Positions 7,024-15,559 are shown, counted from the stretch's first letter. The stretch: DNA of 37,649 nt from Clostridia bacterium (GCA_017436605.1 JAFSCW010000042.1:1-37649), one strand, 5' to 3'. The notes: a model not told the origin generated them from the sequence alone. Program-made: numbers and translations.

Positions 7024-8541
7024 ATGAAAACCATCCTTCGCGCTGTTTCAGGCGACTGCCGCAGCTTTGCGCGTTCCCGTCCCAGCCATACGGCGCTGAT
7101 CCGCGCAGCGGCTTCCGCGCTTTTCTTCCTCTTCTGCGCGCATGCGTTCTGCTTTTTTAACCTGACCTATTCCGGCGACGCCGTGATCCTCAGCGCCGCA
7201 AAAAACAGCCAGGAACAGCTGCTGAGCGGCCAGTTTCTTCTTCCGCTCTATTTCCGTCTGCGCGGCGCTGTCGCCTCGCCGATGTGGATCGGCCTGCTCA
7301 GCGCGCTGTATCTCGCGCTGACCGCATGCGTCCTTCTCTGGCTTCTGCGCATCACGCAGCCTTTGCTGTGCATCGCGCTTTGCGGCCTTCTGGTCGTGAA
7401 TCCTGCCGCGGTTTCTGTCTGCGCCGGCTCGCTCCATGCTGCGGATGCGCCCTTCCTCGGGCTGCTTCTGGCCGCCTGCGGCGCGCTGATCAGCATGCGC
7501 AGCCGTCTGGGCTTCATCCCCGGCACGTGTCTGTTTGCCGCCTCCTCCGCCATGGATTCCAGCGGCATTTCCTGCGGCGCTGCGCTGGTCGCCGCCTCCC
7601 TGCTCTGTGATCTGGTCTCCGAGCCCAGTGATGCGTCGCTCCTCCGCCGCGCCGCCAAGGGCGCTGCGGCCATCGCCGCAGGCTATGCGATGCATGCGTT
7701 TGCCAGCCTTCTGCTTCCCGCTCTGCTTGGCAAAGCGCCCCAGGCGTCGCTTTGTCTGCCGGAGGGCGGAATCCTCAGCACCTGGCTGGCGCCGTTCCGC
7801 ATGCTCTTCGCGCCCCTGACAGCCTATCCTCACGTCAATGTCGCCCTTCGCGCCGTTCTGCTTTCTCTGGCCCTGATGGCGCTTGCGCTGGCCCTCGTCC
7901 GCGCCGGACAACGCCGTGCGCTGGCGGCGGCATTCGGGGCGCTTGTCCTGCCGCTGTGCGCCAATCTCCCGCGCTTTGCCGCCGGAGCCGCCGGCCAGAC
8001 AAGCCTTTCTTTCGTCATGCTCGACATCGCAGTACTCGCCATTCTCAGTGCCTTCTGCTCCGGCATAGACCCCAAATATGCAAAGCGTCTCCGGCGTTTT
8101 ATCGCCTGTGCCGCCGGCGTGCTGATTCTCGGCGGCGTCGTCTTCTCCAATCAGGTTTATCTCAAAAAGAATCTGGAATTCCATTCGACGCTCTCGGTCA
8201 TGACCCGCGTCATCGACCGCGCCGAGCAGACCGAGGGCTATACGCCCGGCTACACCGGCGTCGCGATCCTCGGCAATCTGGACGATTCCGCGCTTTCTGC
8301 GCAGCGTCCCGGCTTCGAGCATCTGAGCTCGCTCAAAGCCGCCGAAGGCAACTACGCCTCCGGGGAGAACAACCTCTGGTATGTCTGGCAGATTCTGGGG
8401 TATCCGTTCAACTTTGTCGGCGAATACGAAAGGGAGCAGATCGCAGCCCTCCCGCAGGCCGGAGAAATGCCCGCCTTTCCGCAGGAAGGTTCCTGCCGGA
8501 TGATCGGGGATACGCTCGTCATCAAGCTCTCGGATTTCTGA
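7024..8541 (+). CDS. GtrII-like membrane glucosyltransferase, copy 2 (tandem paralogue)
   Basis: 505 residues, polytopic, starting 12 nt after copy 1 behind AGGAGGG. The layout matches the neighbour. A short cytoplasmic start and first helix are followed by TYSGDAVILSAAKN, then GQFLLPLYFRLRGAVASP, many helices, and a C-terminal region with MTRVIDRAEQTEGYTPG. The end SCRMIGDTLVIKLS parallels CCRMIDGRLYIRIS of copy 1. The membrane part is more Ala/Leu-rich and diverged, while the C-terminal extracellular block is the best conserved. It is probably a duplicated enzyme with a different acceptor or position on the same glycan; that is inference. A hairpin terminator follows. Confidence 0.72.
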   Translation: MKTILRAVSGDCRSFARSRPSHTALIRAAASALFFLFCAHAFCFFNLTYSGDAVILSAAKNSQEQLLSGQFLLPLYFRLRGAVASPMWIGLLSALYLALTACVLLWLLRITQPLLCIALCGLLVVNPAAVSVCAGSLHAADAPFLGLLLAACGALISMRSRLGFIPGTCLFAASSAMDSSGISCGAALVAASLLCDLVSEPSDASLLRRAAKGAAAIAAGYAMHAFASLLLPALLGKAPQASLCLPEGGILSTWLAPFRMLFAPLTAYPHVNVALRAVLLSLALMALALALVRAGQRRALAAAFGALVLPLCANLPRFAAGAAGQTSLSFVMLDIAVLAILSAFCSGIDPKYAKRLRRFIACAAGVLILGGVVFSNQVYLKKNLEFHSTLSVMTRVIDRAEQTEGYTPGYTGVAILGNLDDSALSAQRPGFEHLSSLKAAEGNYASGENNLWYVWQILGYPFNFVGEYEREQIAALPQAGEMPAFPQEGSCRMIGDTLVIKLSDF

Positions 8542-8561
8542 TCCGCATGCGTGGGATTTCA

Positions 8562-8599
8562 AAAACGGCCTCCCTCCCCTTGGGGAAAGAGGCCGTTTT
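8562..8599 (+). terminator. Terminator-like hairpin after the GtrII pair
   Basis: AAAACGGCCTC (8562-8572) pairs with GAGGCCGTTTT (8589-8599), 11 bp. The loop is 16 nt and the 3' arm ends in TTTT. Confidence 0.7.
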
Positions 8600-8659
8600 C
8601 ATATGCCCAAAGGCAGCGATCCCGGTGCAGGATTCGCCGCCTTTCCCTGTATTTGTGCG

Positions 8660-8688
8660 TCGACAAAATGCCGCAGGCTTGCTATAAT
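8660..8688 (+). promoter_or_regulatory. Promoter of the phospholipase C-like gene
   Basis: TCGACA (8660-8665), 17 bp, consensus TATAAT (8683-8688), ~48 nt before the ATG at 8742. Confidence 0.75.
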
Positions 8689-8741
8689 GCCTGTATCGTG
8701 ACTCTGCACATCCCGCAGCACTACCCGCTCAAGGAGGTCAT

Positions 8742-9680
8742 ATGCCCGCATCTTATGTTCATCAGTGCGCTGCAGCCGATATCTGCCAGGCGCTTTCCCT
8801 TTTTGAAGAGCCCCGGCTGCGCTATGCCGTGCTGGCCGGCAGCGAGGGGCCGGATCCGCTTTTCTTTTCCGTCCTCTCGCCCAACGTTCCCAAGCTGGGC
8901 TCCATCCTGCATACGCGCAAGACAGACGATTTTCTTCTCGCCCTTGCGGACGCCTGCCGCGGCAGCGCGCTCACCCGCGCATACTGCTGCGGTTTCTTCT
9001 CCCATTATGGAACGGACACTACGTTCCATCCCTTTGTCTATGCCCATTCGCTGACCGCAGACGGCTATTCCTCCACGGCGCATTGCACGCTCGAGCATCA
9101 GCTTGAAACCCTCCATTACCGCCGCAGAGGCAATCCGCACGGCCTGCCCATTCAAATGGAAGGCTTTACCCGGCTCTCCTCCGCGGATAAGGACGAAATC
9201 GCCCGCGCGCTTCACAGCGCCATCCTGCGCGTCTTCCCGGGAGACTGCGTCAGCCTTGCGCGCATCCGCGCGAGCTTCGACGACGCCGTTCGCCTGTGCG
9301 CGCTGCTGCGTTCGGAAAGCGGCGCGAAGTTCCGCATGCTAGGCGCGCTGCTGCATCCTTTCCGCCTCGATGCGCCGCTGCACGCGCACATGATGCCCGC
9401 AGAGCCGCCGAAAAAGGACATCATGAACGACGGCCACCACATCTGGTCGTCCATCTGGACGCCGGATATTCCGCGCAGCGACAGCTTTTCCGACCTGTAC
9501 GAGGCCGCCGTTTCACGCGGCGCGGCGCTTATGCGCGCGGCCAACAACTATATGCTCTCAAACGGCTCTTACGCCTCCCTGCGCGCGCTGCACGGCGGGC
9601 TGAGCTATGATTCCGGTTTGCCCTGGCAGACGACCTGCAAGCCCTCTCAGGCGCCCGGTATCAGGGCCGGCTCAGCATAA
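8742..9680 (+). CDS. Zinc-dependent phospholipase C family protein
   Basis: 312 residues with the metal-ligand pattern of the zinc-dependent phospholipase C fold. His7 follows the start (SYVHQ). Then come GSEGPDPLFF with a candidate Asp, a His in SILHTRK, the cluster FFSHYGTDTTFHPFVY (His-Asp-His) and HCTLEHQLET (His and Glu). Characterised relatives cleave phospholipid head groups outside the cell, but this protein has no obvious signal peptide. Many clostridial members of this family likewise lack one and have unknown substrates. GGAGG stands just before the ATG at 8742, with its own promoter upstream. The last 20 nt overlap the 3' end of the convergent carboxypeptidase gene. Confidence 0.75.
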   Translation: MPASYVHQCAAADICQALSLFEEPRLRYAVLAGSEGPDPLFFSVLSPNVPKLGSILHTRKTDDFLLALADACRGSALTRAYCCGFFSHYGTDTTFHPFVYAHSLTADGYSSTAHCTLEHQLETLHYRRRGNPHGLPIQMEGFTRLSSADKDEIARALHSAILRVFPGDCVSLARIRASFDDAVRLCALLRSESGAKFRMLGALLHPFRLDAPLHAHMMPAEPPKKDIMNDGHHIWSSIWTPDIPRSDSFSDLYEAAVSRGAALMRAANNYMLSNGSYASLRALHGGLSYDSGLPWQTTCKPSQAPGIRAGSA

Positions 9681-10839
9681 ACCTGTCGCGGATGCGCAGA
9701 AGCGAATGGATCATGCCCGGCAGTTCGACCGTCTCGCCCGCGACAGCCGGAATAACCTCGATGACCTCTTCGCCGCGCTTTACCCGGATTTCACCCAGCA
9801 CATCGCCCTTGCGTACAGGCGCATCGACGCGTTCATAAAGCGCAGCCTCGAGCGAGAATTTCCCCTGATCGCCTTTTTTGATCAGCAGCTCGCTCGTGCC
9901 GCCGCTGACTGCGCAGACCGTGTCGCTTCCGCCCAACCGTACGGGAACATCCATCTCAAGCCTGTCGCCTGTGCGGATGGGAGAAAAAAGCTGATATCCC
10001 GCAAAACCATATTCCAGCATCGCGCGCGCCTCATCAAAGCGCGTCTGGCCCGCATCTGCGCCGAGTACAACGGCGATCAGACGCAGGCCGTTTTTTTTCG
10101 CCGTTGCGCTGATGCAGTATCTGGCCTCGTTGGTCGATCCTGTCTTATAGCCGTCGCATCCGTCGTAAAAGCGGATGAGGCGGTTCGTATTGGTCATCTG
10201 TGTCACCCGTCCTCCGCTGTGCCTGAATTCCTCAAGCCAGATGTTTGAGTACTCGTAATACAGCGGATGGGCGTCCAGCTGCGCGCTGAGCATCGCAACA
10301 TTCCTTGCCGTAGTATAATGCCCCTGCGCGGGAAGGCCGGTGCAGTTCACGTAATGCGTATCCTCCAGCCCAAGCTGTGCCGCGCGCTCGTTCATCCTGC
10401 GCACGAAAACCTCTTCTGAACCATCTATATACTCCGCCAGCGCGACGGCAGAATCGTTTGCGCTGGCGACAATCACGCTTTTAAGCAGTTCGCAGAGCTT
10501 ATAGCTTTTGTTCGCATCCAGAAACACCTGACTGCCGCCCATGCCCGAGGCGCGCGCGGAGACGGGCACGCTGTCCTGAAGTCCTACTCTCCCTTCCTCG
10601 ACAGCCTCCAGCACAAGCAGAATCGTCATAACCTTCGTCACGCTGGCAACCGGTCTGCGCTCGTCCGCGTTTTTTTCGAAGATGACGCTGCCCGTCGATG
10701 GTTCCGTCAGAATCACGCTCGGGCTCGTCAGCGAAATCGGCACGCCTGTTTCCATCGGCCCCCTGCGTTCCTGCGCGGCCGCCTGTCCGCAGGCCAAGCA
10801 AAAGCAGCATGCCAGCACGGCCAGAATCCATTTTTTCAT
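9661..10839 (-). CDS. dacF: D-alanyl-D-alanine carboxypeptidase (DacF-type, S11 family)
   Basis: A 392-aa penicillin-binding protein of family S11 that trims the terminal D-Ala from peptidoglycan stem peptides. It starts with a signal peptide (hydrophobic 4-20, AAAQ cleavage region). The active-site serine is in SVTK (66-69), the second motif is SAN (127-129) and the third is KTG (233-235). The C-terminal part from ~270 is the usual beta-rich domain, and the protein ends in a weakly amphipathic segment. The gene starts 12 nt after gpr, and its ribosome site AGGAGGGG overlaps the gpr stop codon. The two genes are therefore one operon and the enzyme may act on spore or sporulation-stage peptidoglycan, as DacF does in Bacillus. 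The symbol is by context. Confidence 0.85.
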   Translation of the reverse strand: MKKWILAVLACCFCLACGQAAAQERRGPMETGVPISLTSPSVILTEPSTGSVIFEKNADERRPVASVTKVMTILLVLEAVEEGRVGLQDSVPVSARASGMGGSQVFLDANKSYKLCELLKSVIVASANDSAVALAEYIDGSEEVFVRRMNERAAQLGLEDTHYVNCTGLPAQGHYTTARNVAMLSAQLDAHPLYYEYSNIWLEEFRHSGGRVTQMTNTNRLIRFYDGCDGYKTGSTNEARYCISATAKKNGLRLIAVVLGADAGQTRFDEARAMLEYGFAGYQLFSPIRTGDRLEMDVPVRLGGSDTVCAVSGGTSELLIKKGDQGKFSLEAALYERVDAPVRKGDVLGEIRVKRGEEVIEVIPAVAGETVELPGMIHSLLRIRDRFMLSRP

Positions 10840-10851
10840 CGCTTTCCCCTC

Positions 10852-11757
10852 CTATTGCGCCATCATCTGCTCGATTTCCACATCGTTCAGCCCCGGCTGA
10901 AGCGCCAGATTGATCCCCTGCGCGACAATCCCCGCCATGCGCCCAACGAGCGCATCGACCTCTCTGGGCGTCACGATCAGATCGCCAAGGCGTTCGGACA
11001 CCACGCGCTCGATGCATGCCGCAAGCTTTTCTTCATCCGCTTCGGATGCGCCGCTGTCCCGGCTGAAATACGACATCGCATCCCGCGCGATCGTCGAAGC
11101 ATAGACGACCATCGGCACGCCGACCGCAATCACGGGAACGCCGAGTGTTTCTTTTGTCAGCGCCTTTCTGTGGTTGCCTACGCCCGATCCCGGCGTGATG
11201 CCCGAATCGGCAATCTGGATCGTCGAGCAGATGCGCATGCTCGACCGCGCGGCGAGCGCGTCCACCACGATGACGGCCTCCGGCTTCACATGCTCCACCA
11301 CACCGCGCAGCACCTCCGCCGTCTCGATGCCCGTCACGCCCAGCACCCCCGGCGCCGCCGCGCATACGCTGCGCATGCGCTTGGCCAGTTCATCCGGCAG
11401 GCATGCGCCCATGTGCCGCGTCACCAGCACATTTTCCGCCGTTCTCGGCCCCAGCGCATCCGGCGTCACATGCCGGTTTCCAAGGCCTGTTACCAGAACC
11501 GTCCGCGCCCCGGCCGGCAGCATATCCCGGATTTCCGCGGCCAGCGCCCGGCTGAGCGCCCGGCGCGTATCCAGATCGAGGGTCATCGCCTGCGGGCAGC
11601 TGAGCGTGACATAGGTTCCCATCGGCCGCATCAGCGCGCGGCTCGTCTGTTCATCCCGGATTGTGACGACTGTACGCTCGATTTCCTGCGTCAGCCGCCT
11701 GCTTTCCCCTTGCGGGGCGCTCGCCTCCATCGCCAGATCCGTCCATCCTGATCTCAT
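10852..11757 (-). CDS. gpr: GPR endopeptidase (germination protease)
   Basis: A 301-aa aspartic-type protease that degrades small acid-soluble spore proteins at germination, releasing amino acids and freeing spore DNA. The N-terminus has the TDLAMEA block resembling the GPR autoprocessing and SASP cleavage-site consensus. The core contains TGLGNRHVTPDALGP and VIVVDALAARS with the conserved aspartates, then ADSGITPGSGVGNHRKAL. The open frame continues to 11937, but ATG 11757 has AGGAGG at ideal spacing and gives the family length. Expression is expected in the forespore under sigma-G; I could not identify a convincing sigma-G promoter in 11758-11870. Confidence 0.93.
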   Translation of the reverse strand: MRSGWTDLAMEASAPQGESRRLTQEIERTVVTIRDEQTSRALMRPMGTYVTLSCPQAMTLDLDTRRALSRALAAEIRDMLPAGARTVLVTGLGNRHVTPDALGPRTAENVLVTRHMGACLPDELAKRMRSVCAAAPGVLGVTGIETAEVLRGVVEHVKPEAVIVVDALAARSSMRICSTIQIADSGITPGSGVGNHRKALTKETLGVPVIAVGVPMVVYASTIARDAMSYFSRDSGASEADEEKLAACIERVVSERLGDLIVTPREVDALVGRMAGIVAQGINLALQPGLNDVEIEQMMAQ

Positions 11758-11799
11758 ACGTTCCTCCTTATCCGCCCCATGGCTCACGCTCTTTTCCGT

Positions 11800-11856
11800 T
11801 TGTATTCTGCTCCGCATTGTGGTAAAGTATAAGCAGCTTATGCGGCATTCTGCCGC
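11800..11856 (+). promoter_or_regulatory. nadE promoter region with two inverted repeats
   Basis: A possible promoter TTGTAT (11800-11805), 17 bp, TAAAGT (11823-11828) is followed at once by two inverted repeats. These are ATAAGCAGCTTAT (11829-11841) and GCGGCA/TGCCGC (11842-11856, 3-nt loop). They lie between the promoter and the nadE ribosome site and also upstream of divergent gpr. They could be an operator or a leader hairpin; no function is proven. Confidence 0.35.
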
Positions 11857-11874
11857 CTGAAAGGGGACTTTGCC

Positions 11875-13791
11875 ATGCCTGCCGTTACCGGCATGATCCG
11901 CACGATGGCCGCTGTGCCGCGCGTACATCTGGCTCACCCGGAAAAAAACGCCGAAGAAATCGCCGCCCTGCTCGATATCGCCGATGAAAAGGGCGCCGGT
12001 CTTTGCGTCTTCCCGCAGCTCTGCCTGACGGGCTCAGCCTGCGGCGATCTTTTCTATCAGCCCACGCTGATTCGCGCCGCCGCAAAAGCGCTGGCCGATC
12101 TTGCCCTGCGCGATACAAAGACGGTCTTTGTCGTCGGCCTTCCGCTGGAAATCGGCGGCAGGCTGTATGCCTGCAGCGCAGTCGTCAGCAAGCATCAGAT
12201 CGTGATCGTACCCAAGACCCGCCTCTGCGCCGACGGCGGAATCGACGAGAGCCGCTGGTTTGCTCCCGGCGCCAGCGCCTGCGGCGCTGTAAGGCTTCCC
12301 GGCATTCCGCAGGAAAACGTGCGCGTCTGTGCGGATGCCGTAATCGACTGCGGCAGCTTCACGCTCGGCGTCGCGCCCGGCTGCGATCTTTTCTCGCCCC
12401 TGCCGCTCTCCGGTTCGCTGTCTCTTGGCGGCGCATCGATCATCGCGATGCCCGCATTCGCCAGCGAAACCGCGCAAAGCCATGCCGCGCGCCTTGCGCA
12501 GCTCGCTGCCCTGAGCGCCGGCTGCCTGTGCGCCTGCGTATATGCCGGGGCGGGATACGGCGAATCGACCACAGACGCGGTCTTCTCCGGCTTCTCCGGT
12601 ATATTTGAGGACGGCGTCATGCTCGCCGGCGGAGACCGGTTTGCTCGTCATTCCTCCTATACCCTTGCCGACGTCGACACGGAGCGCATTGCCTACAGGC
12701 GCTGCAGCCATGCCGCCTTCCGCACCAGCAGTCATGCCCATCAGCTCTGCGCGCTCCCCGCTGAGGAAGCGCCCGTCTGCCTGCCGCTGCTCCGTCCGCT
12801 CGCTCAGCTTCCCTTCGTGCCCGAAGGAGAAGCCGGGGACTGCGCCTTGCTCGACGCTCTGAATATCCAGGCGCAGGGCCTCATCCGCCGTATGGAGCAG
12901 ATCCGCACCCGCAAGCTCGTCGTCGGTGTGTCCGGCGGTCTCGATTCGACGCTGGCGCTCCTCGCCGCTGCCTATGCGTATGCGCTTGCCGGCTGGGATA
13001 AGACCGGAATCGTCGGCATTACCATGCCGGGCTTCGGCACAGGTACGCGCACCAGAAGCAACGCCGACAAGCTCATGGAGGCCATCGGCTGCACACGGCT
13101 GACCATCCCGATTGGTTCCGCCGTTTCGCAGCATTTTGCCGATATCGGCCAGAATCCGGACGTGCAGGACATCTGCTACGAGAACAGCCAAGCGCGCGAG
13201 CGCACGCAGATCGTCATGGACTATGCCAACAAAATCGGCGCGCTGGCGCTGGGCACCGGCGATCTGAGCGAACTGGCGCTGGGCTGGTGCACCTATAACG
13301 GCGATCACATGAGCATGTACAACCTCAACGGCTCCGTCCCCAAGACGCTCATGCGCCGGATGGTCGCCTGTGCCGCTCAGCTTCTCGGTCAGGACGTCGT
13401 GCCGATCGTGCAGGATATCGTCGATACCCCGATCTCCCCGGAGCTTCTTCCGGGCAGGAACGGCGAAATCGCGCAGAAAACCGAGGACACCCTCGGCGCA
13501 TACGAGCTGCATGATTTCTTCCTCTATCACATGATGGATGCGGGCGCGGGCCCGCGCAAGCTCTTTGCGCTCGCCTGCCAGGCCTTCGACGGCGTTTTCG
13601 CCCGCGAAGCCATTCTCTCCGCCCTGCGCATCTTCGTGCGCCGGTTCTTTACCCAGCAATTCAAGCGTTCCGCCCTGCCGGACGGACCGAAGGTGACCTT
13701 TGTCAGCCTTTCTCCCCGCGGCAGCTGGCAGATGCCCTCCGACGTGCAGATGCAGCTTTGGCTTGACGAGGCAAACAGCATCGAAGTCTGA
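11875..13791 (+). CDS. nadE: NAD+ synthetase, two-domain form, glutaminase triad degenerate
   Basis: 638 residues: an N-terminal nitrilase-fold glutaminase domain (~1-300) and a C-terminal NAD+ synthetase domain (~320-620). The latter makes NAD+ from nicotinate adenine dinucleotide with ATP. Its ATP-loop SGGLDS is at about 353-358, and RSNADKL, ALGTGDLSELALGWCTYNGD and the following regions are intact. In the glutaminase domain the usual FPELCLTGY reads FPQLCLTGS (Gln48 for catalytic Glu). The usual EICEDLW reads APGCDLF, so the nucleophile position is Gly169 with a Cys one residue later (C170). The middle Lys is kept (VPKT, K114). The domain is otherwise full length. By inference this enzyme may use free ammonia rather than glutamine. 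The start ATG 11875 follows a GAAAGGGGA ribosome site. Confidence 0.9.
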   Translation: MPAVTGMIRTMAAVPRVHLAHPEKNAEEIAALLDIADEKGAGLCVFPQLCLTGSACGDLFYQPTLIRAAAKALADLALRDTKTVFVVGLPLEIGGRLYACSAVVSKHQIVIVPKTRLCADGGIDESRWFAPGASACGAVRLPGIPQENVRVCADAVIDCGSFTLGVAPGCDLFSPLPLSGSLSLGGASIIAMPAFASETAQSHAARLAQLAALSAGCLCACVYAGAGYGESTTDAVFSGFSGIFEDGVMLAGGDRFARHSSYTLADVDTERIAYRRCSHAAFRTSSHAHQLCALPAEEAPVCLPLLRPLAQLPFVPEGEAGDCALLDALNIQAQGLIRRMEQIRTRKLVVGVSGGLDSTLALLAAAYAYALAGWDKTGIVGITMPGFGTGTRTRSNADKLMEAIGCTRLTIPIGSAVSQHFADIGQNPDVQDICYENSQARERTQIVMDYANKIGALALGTGDLSELALGWCTYNGDHMSMYNLNGSVPKTLMRRMVACAAQLLGQDVVPIVQDIVDTPISPELLPGRNGEIAQKTEDTLGAYELHDFFLYHMMDAGAGPRKLFALACQAFDGVFAREAILSALRIFVRRFFTQQFKRSALPDGPKVTFVSLSPRGSWQMPSDVQMQLWLDEANSIEV

Positions 13792-13800
13792 GCCTTCCAT

Positions 13801-13837
13801 ACGGGATCCTTCACGATTTGAAGGATCCCGTTTCTTT
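13801..13837 (+). terminator. Terminator after nadE
   Basis: ACGGGATCCTTC (13801-13812) pairs with GAAGGATCCCGT (13820-13831), 12 bp with a 7-nt loop, followed by TTCTTT. Confidence 0.9.
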
Positions 13838-13840
13838 AAC

Positions 13841-13869
13841 TTTACAAATTTTCTTTGTTATTATAAAAT
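13841..13869 (+). promoter_or_regulatory. Promoter of the metallophosphoesterase gene
   Basis: TTTACA (13841-13846), 17 bp, TAAAAT (13864-13869), about 53 nt before the start codon. Confidence 0.6.
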
Positions 13870-13922
13870 GACGGTGTACCGCTGCATGACATGACCGCCG
13901 ACCAATCCCGTGGAGGATCCGC

Positions 13923-15173
13923 ATGAACAAACAGGCTGCCTTCTTTTCCCGTTTTCTTCTCCCGCTGCTTATGCTGTTTTTCCTTTTGTCCGCTCCTTTT
14001 GCGCAGGCGCAGGAGGATACGACCATCATCGTCGCCAGCGATCTTCACTATATCTCCCCGAAGCTGACCGATCACGGCGCGTACTTCACGCGCATGATCG
14101 CCGCAGGTGACGGCAAAATCGTGCAGTACTGCGAGGAAATCGTCGAGGCGCTGATCAGCGAGGTCATCGCTGCAAAGCCGGACTGCCTGATTCTCCCCGG
14201 CGACGTCACATTCAACGGCGCCAGGCAAAGCCACGAGGATCTTGCGCAGAAGCTGATGCGCGTGCGCGAAGCCGGGATTCCCGTGTACGTCCTTCCGGGC
14301 AATCACGACATGAACAACTACAACGCTGCGTCCTTCTCCGGCGATTCCTTCACGCGGCTTGGCGGCATATCGCCCGAGGAGTTTGCCTCGATCTACGCGC
14401 AGCTCGGCTTTTCCGACGCGCTCTCCCGCGATCCCGCGTCGCTGAGCTATATCGCCGAGCCCGTCTGCGGCCTGCGCATCCTGATGCTGGACGTCAATTA
14501 TCCCTGGGACAGCAACGCCGTCAGCGAACAGACTTTCCTCTGGCTGGAGGAGCAGCTTGCCGACGCCAGAGCGGCCGGCGCAAAGGTCATTTCCGTCACC
14601 CATCAGAACATCTACGCGCACAATTCTCTCCTGTCCTACGGCTATGTGATCCGCAATGCCGAGCTCCTGCGCGCGCTGTATGATCAGTACGGCGTCAGGC
14701 TCAATCTGAGCGGTCATATGCATATGCAGCACATCATCGAGGGCAGCTCCGGGCTTTGCGAAATCGCCTCTTCCTCGCTGCTCGTCTCTCCCTGCCAGTA
14801 TGGCGTCATCCGCCTGTCGGGCAATCGGGGTACATATCATACGCAGAAGACGGACGTCGCCGCATGGGCGCGCGCCAAAGGAATCGAAGACGACGCGCTG
14901 CTGCGCTTCCCGGAATACGCCGACGCCTTCTTCCGGGCCACTTCAATCGGCCAGTCCGAAGAGATGCTCTCCGGCGCGGAAAACACCGAAGAGATGATTC
15001 AGTTCCTTTGCGATGTGAACGCGGCGTACTTTGCCGGCAGGCCCGATCTCATCGAAGATCGTCCCGATATGCTGCGCGCCTGGGCACAGACCGGCACATT
15101 CTTTGGCGAATACCTGATCAGCATCCTGCGCGAGAAGATCCGCAGCCATACCATGCTCGATTTTGAGCTGTAA
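13923..15173 (+). CDS. Secreted calcineurin-like metallophosphoesterase
   Basis: 416 residues with a signal peptide (hydrophobic 8-24, cleavage near AQAQ 27-30). All metallophosphoesterase motifs are present in order: SDLHY (D40, H42), GDVTFNG, GNHDMNN, VTHQN and GHMHMQH. These build the two-metal centre that hydrolyses phosphomono- or diesters. The last ~120 residues after GHMH are a C-terminal extension of unknown role. An extracellular or wall-associated phosphatase or nucleotidase is likely; the substrate is not evident. GGAGG precedes the ATG at good spacing. The gene is flanked by terminators on both sides, so it is monocistronic. Confidence 0.88.
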   Translation: MNKQAAFFSRFLLPLLMLFFLLSAPFAQAQEDTTIIVASDLHYISPKLTDHGAYFTRMIAAGDGKIVQYCEEIVEALISEVIAAKPDCLILPGDVTFNGARQSHEDLAQKLMRVREAGIPVYVLPGNHDMNNYNAASFSGDSFTRLGGISPEEFASIYAQLGFSDALSRDPASLSYIAEPVCGLRILMLDVNYPWDSNAVSEQTFLWLEEQLADARAAGAKVISVTHQNIYAHNSLLSYGYVIRNAELLRALYDQYGVRLNLSGHMHMQHIIEGSSGLCEIASSSLLVSPCQYGVIRLSGNRGTYHTQKTDVAAWARAKGIEDDALLRFPEYADAFFRATSIGQSEEMLSGAENTEEMIQFLCDVNAAYFAGRPDLIEDRPDMLRAWAQTGTFFGEYLISILREKIRSHTMLDFEL

Positions 15174-15192
15174 TCAAAAAAGAGCACGGCAC

Positions 15193-15228
15193 GCAAAAAG
15201 CCCCTGCGCCAAAGCGCAGGGGCTTGTT
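15193..15228. terminator. Bidirectional terminator between the phosphoesterase and the zinc-ribbon gene
   Basis: AAGCCCCTGCGC (15198-15209) pairs with GCGCAGGGGCTT (15214-15225) over 12 bp with a CAAA loop. The plus side ends TTGTTT; the minus side ends in TTTTT, so it is stronger for the minus-strand gene. Confidence 0.9.
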
Positions 15229-15235
15229 TCATCGA

Positions 15236-15532
15236 TTAATAGCGGGGAGCGCGGCGGGAAGCGTAGCACTCGCTGCAATAGATCGGTCGGTCGTTCTTCG
15301 GGATGAAAGGCACGCGGGTCGGAGCGCCACACTGCGCGCAGGTGGTCTCGTACATTTCGCGCTGCTGAGCCTCACCGGTGGCCGGGCGGCTGTTCTTGCG
15401 GGCGATGCGGCAGGCCTTGCAGCGGGTCGGCTCGTTCTGGAAGCCCTTCTCCGCGTAGAACTCCTGCTCACCAGCGGTGAACACAAATTCCTGGCCACAG
15501 TCTCTGCAGGTCAAAGTCTTGTCCTGATACAT
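15236..15532 (-). CDS. Small zinc-ribbon protein with four CxxC pairs
   Basis: 98 residues with two zinc-ribbon-like units. The first has CRDC near the N-terminus and CKAC; the second has CAQC and CSEC near the C-terminus. They are joined by an ARKNSRPATGEAQQ linker. The tail RRAPRY is basic. Such proteins are widespread in Clostridia and annotated only as zinc-ribbon domain proteins; RNA or ribosome association is a guess I cannot support further. I chose the ATG at 15532, which has GGAGGGG upstream; the longer frame to 15757 would cross the structured leader. It is preceded by a long T-rich leader and the 6S-like RNA described separately. It is unclear whether it is cotranscribed with that RNA. 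Confidence 0.82.
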   Translation of the reverse strand: MYQDKTLTCRDCGQEFVFTAGEQEFYAEKGFQNEPTRCKACRIARKNSRPATGEAQQREMYETTCAQCGAPTRVPFIPKNDRPIYCSECYASRRAPRY

Positions 15533-15559
15533 GGGATTTTCCCCTCCGAAATAAAAAAA

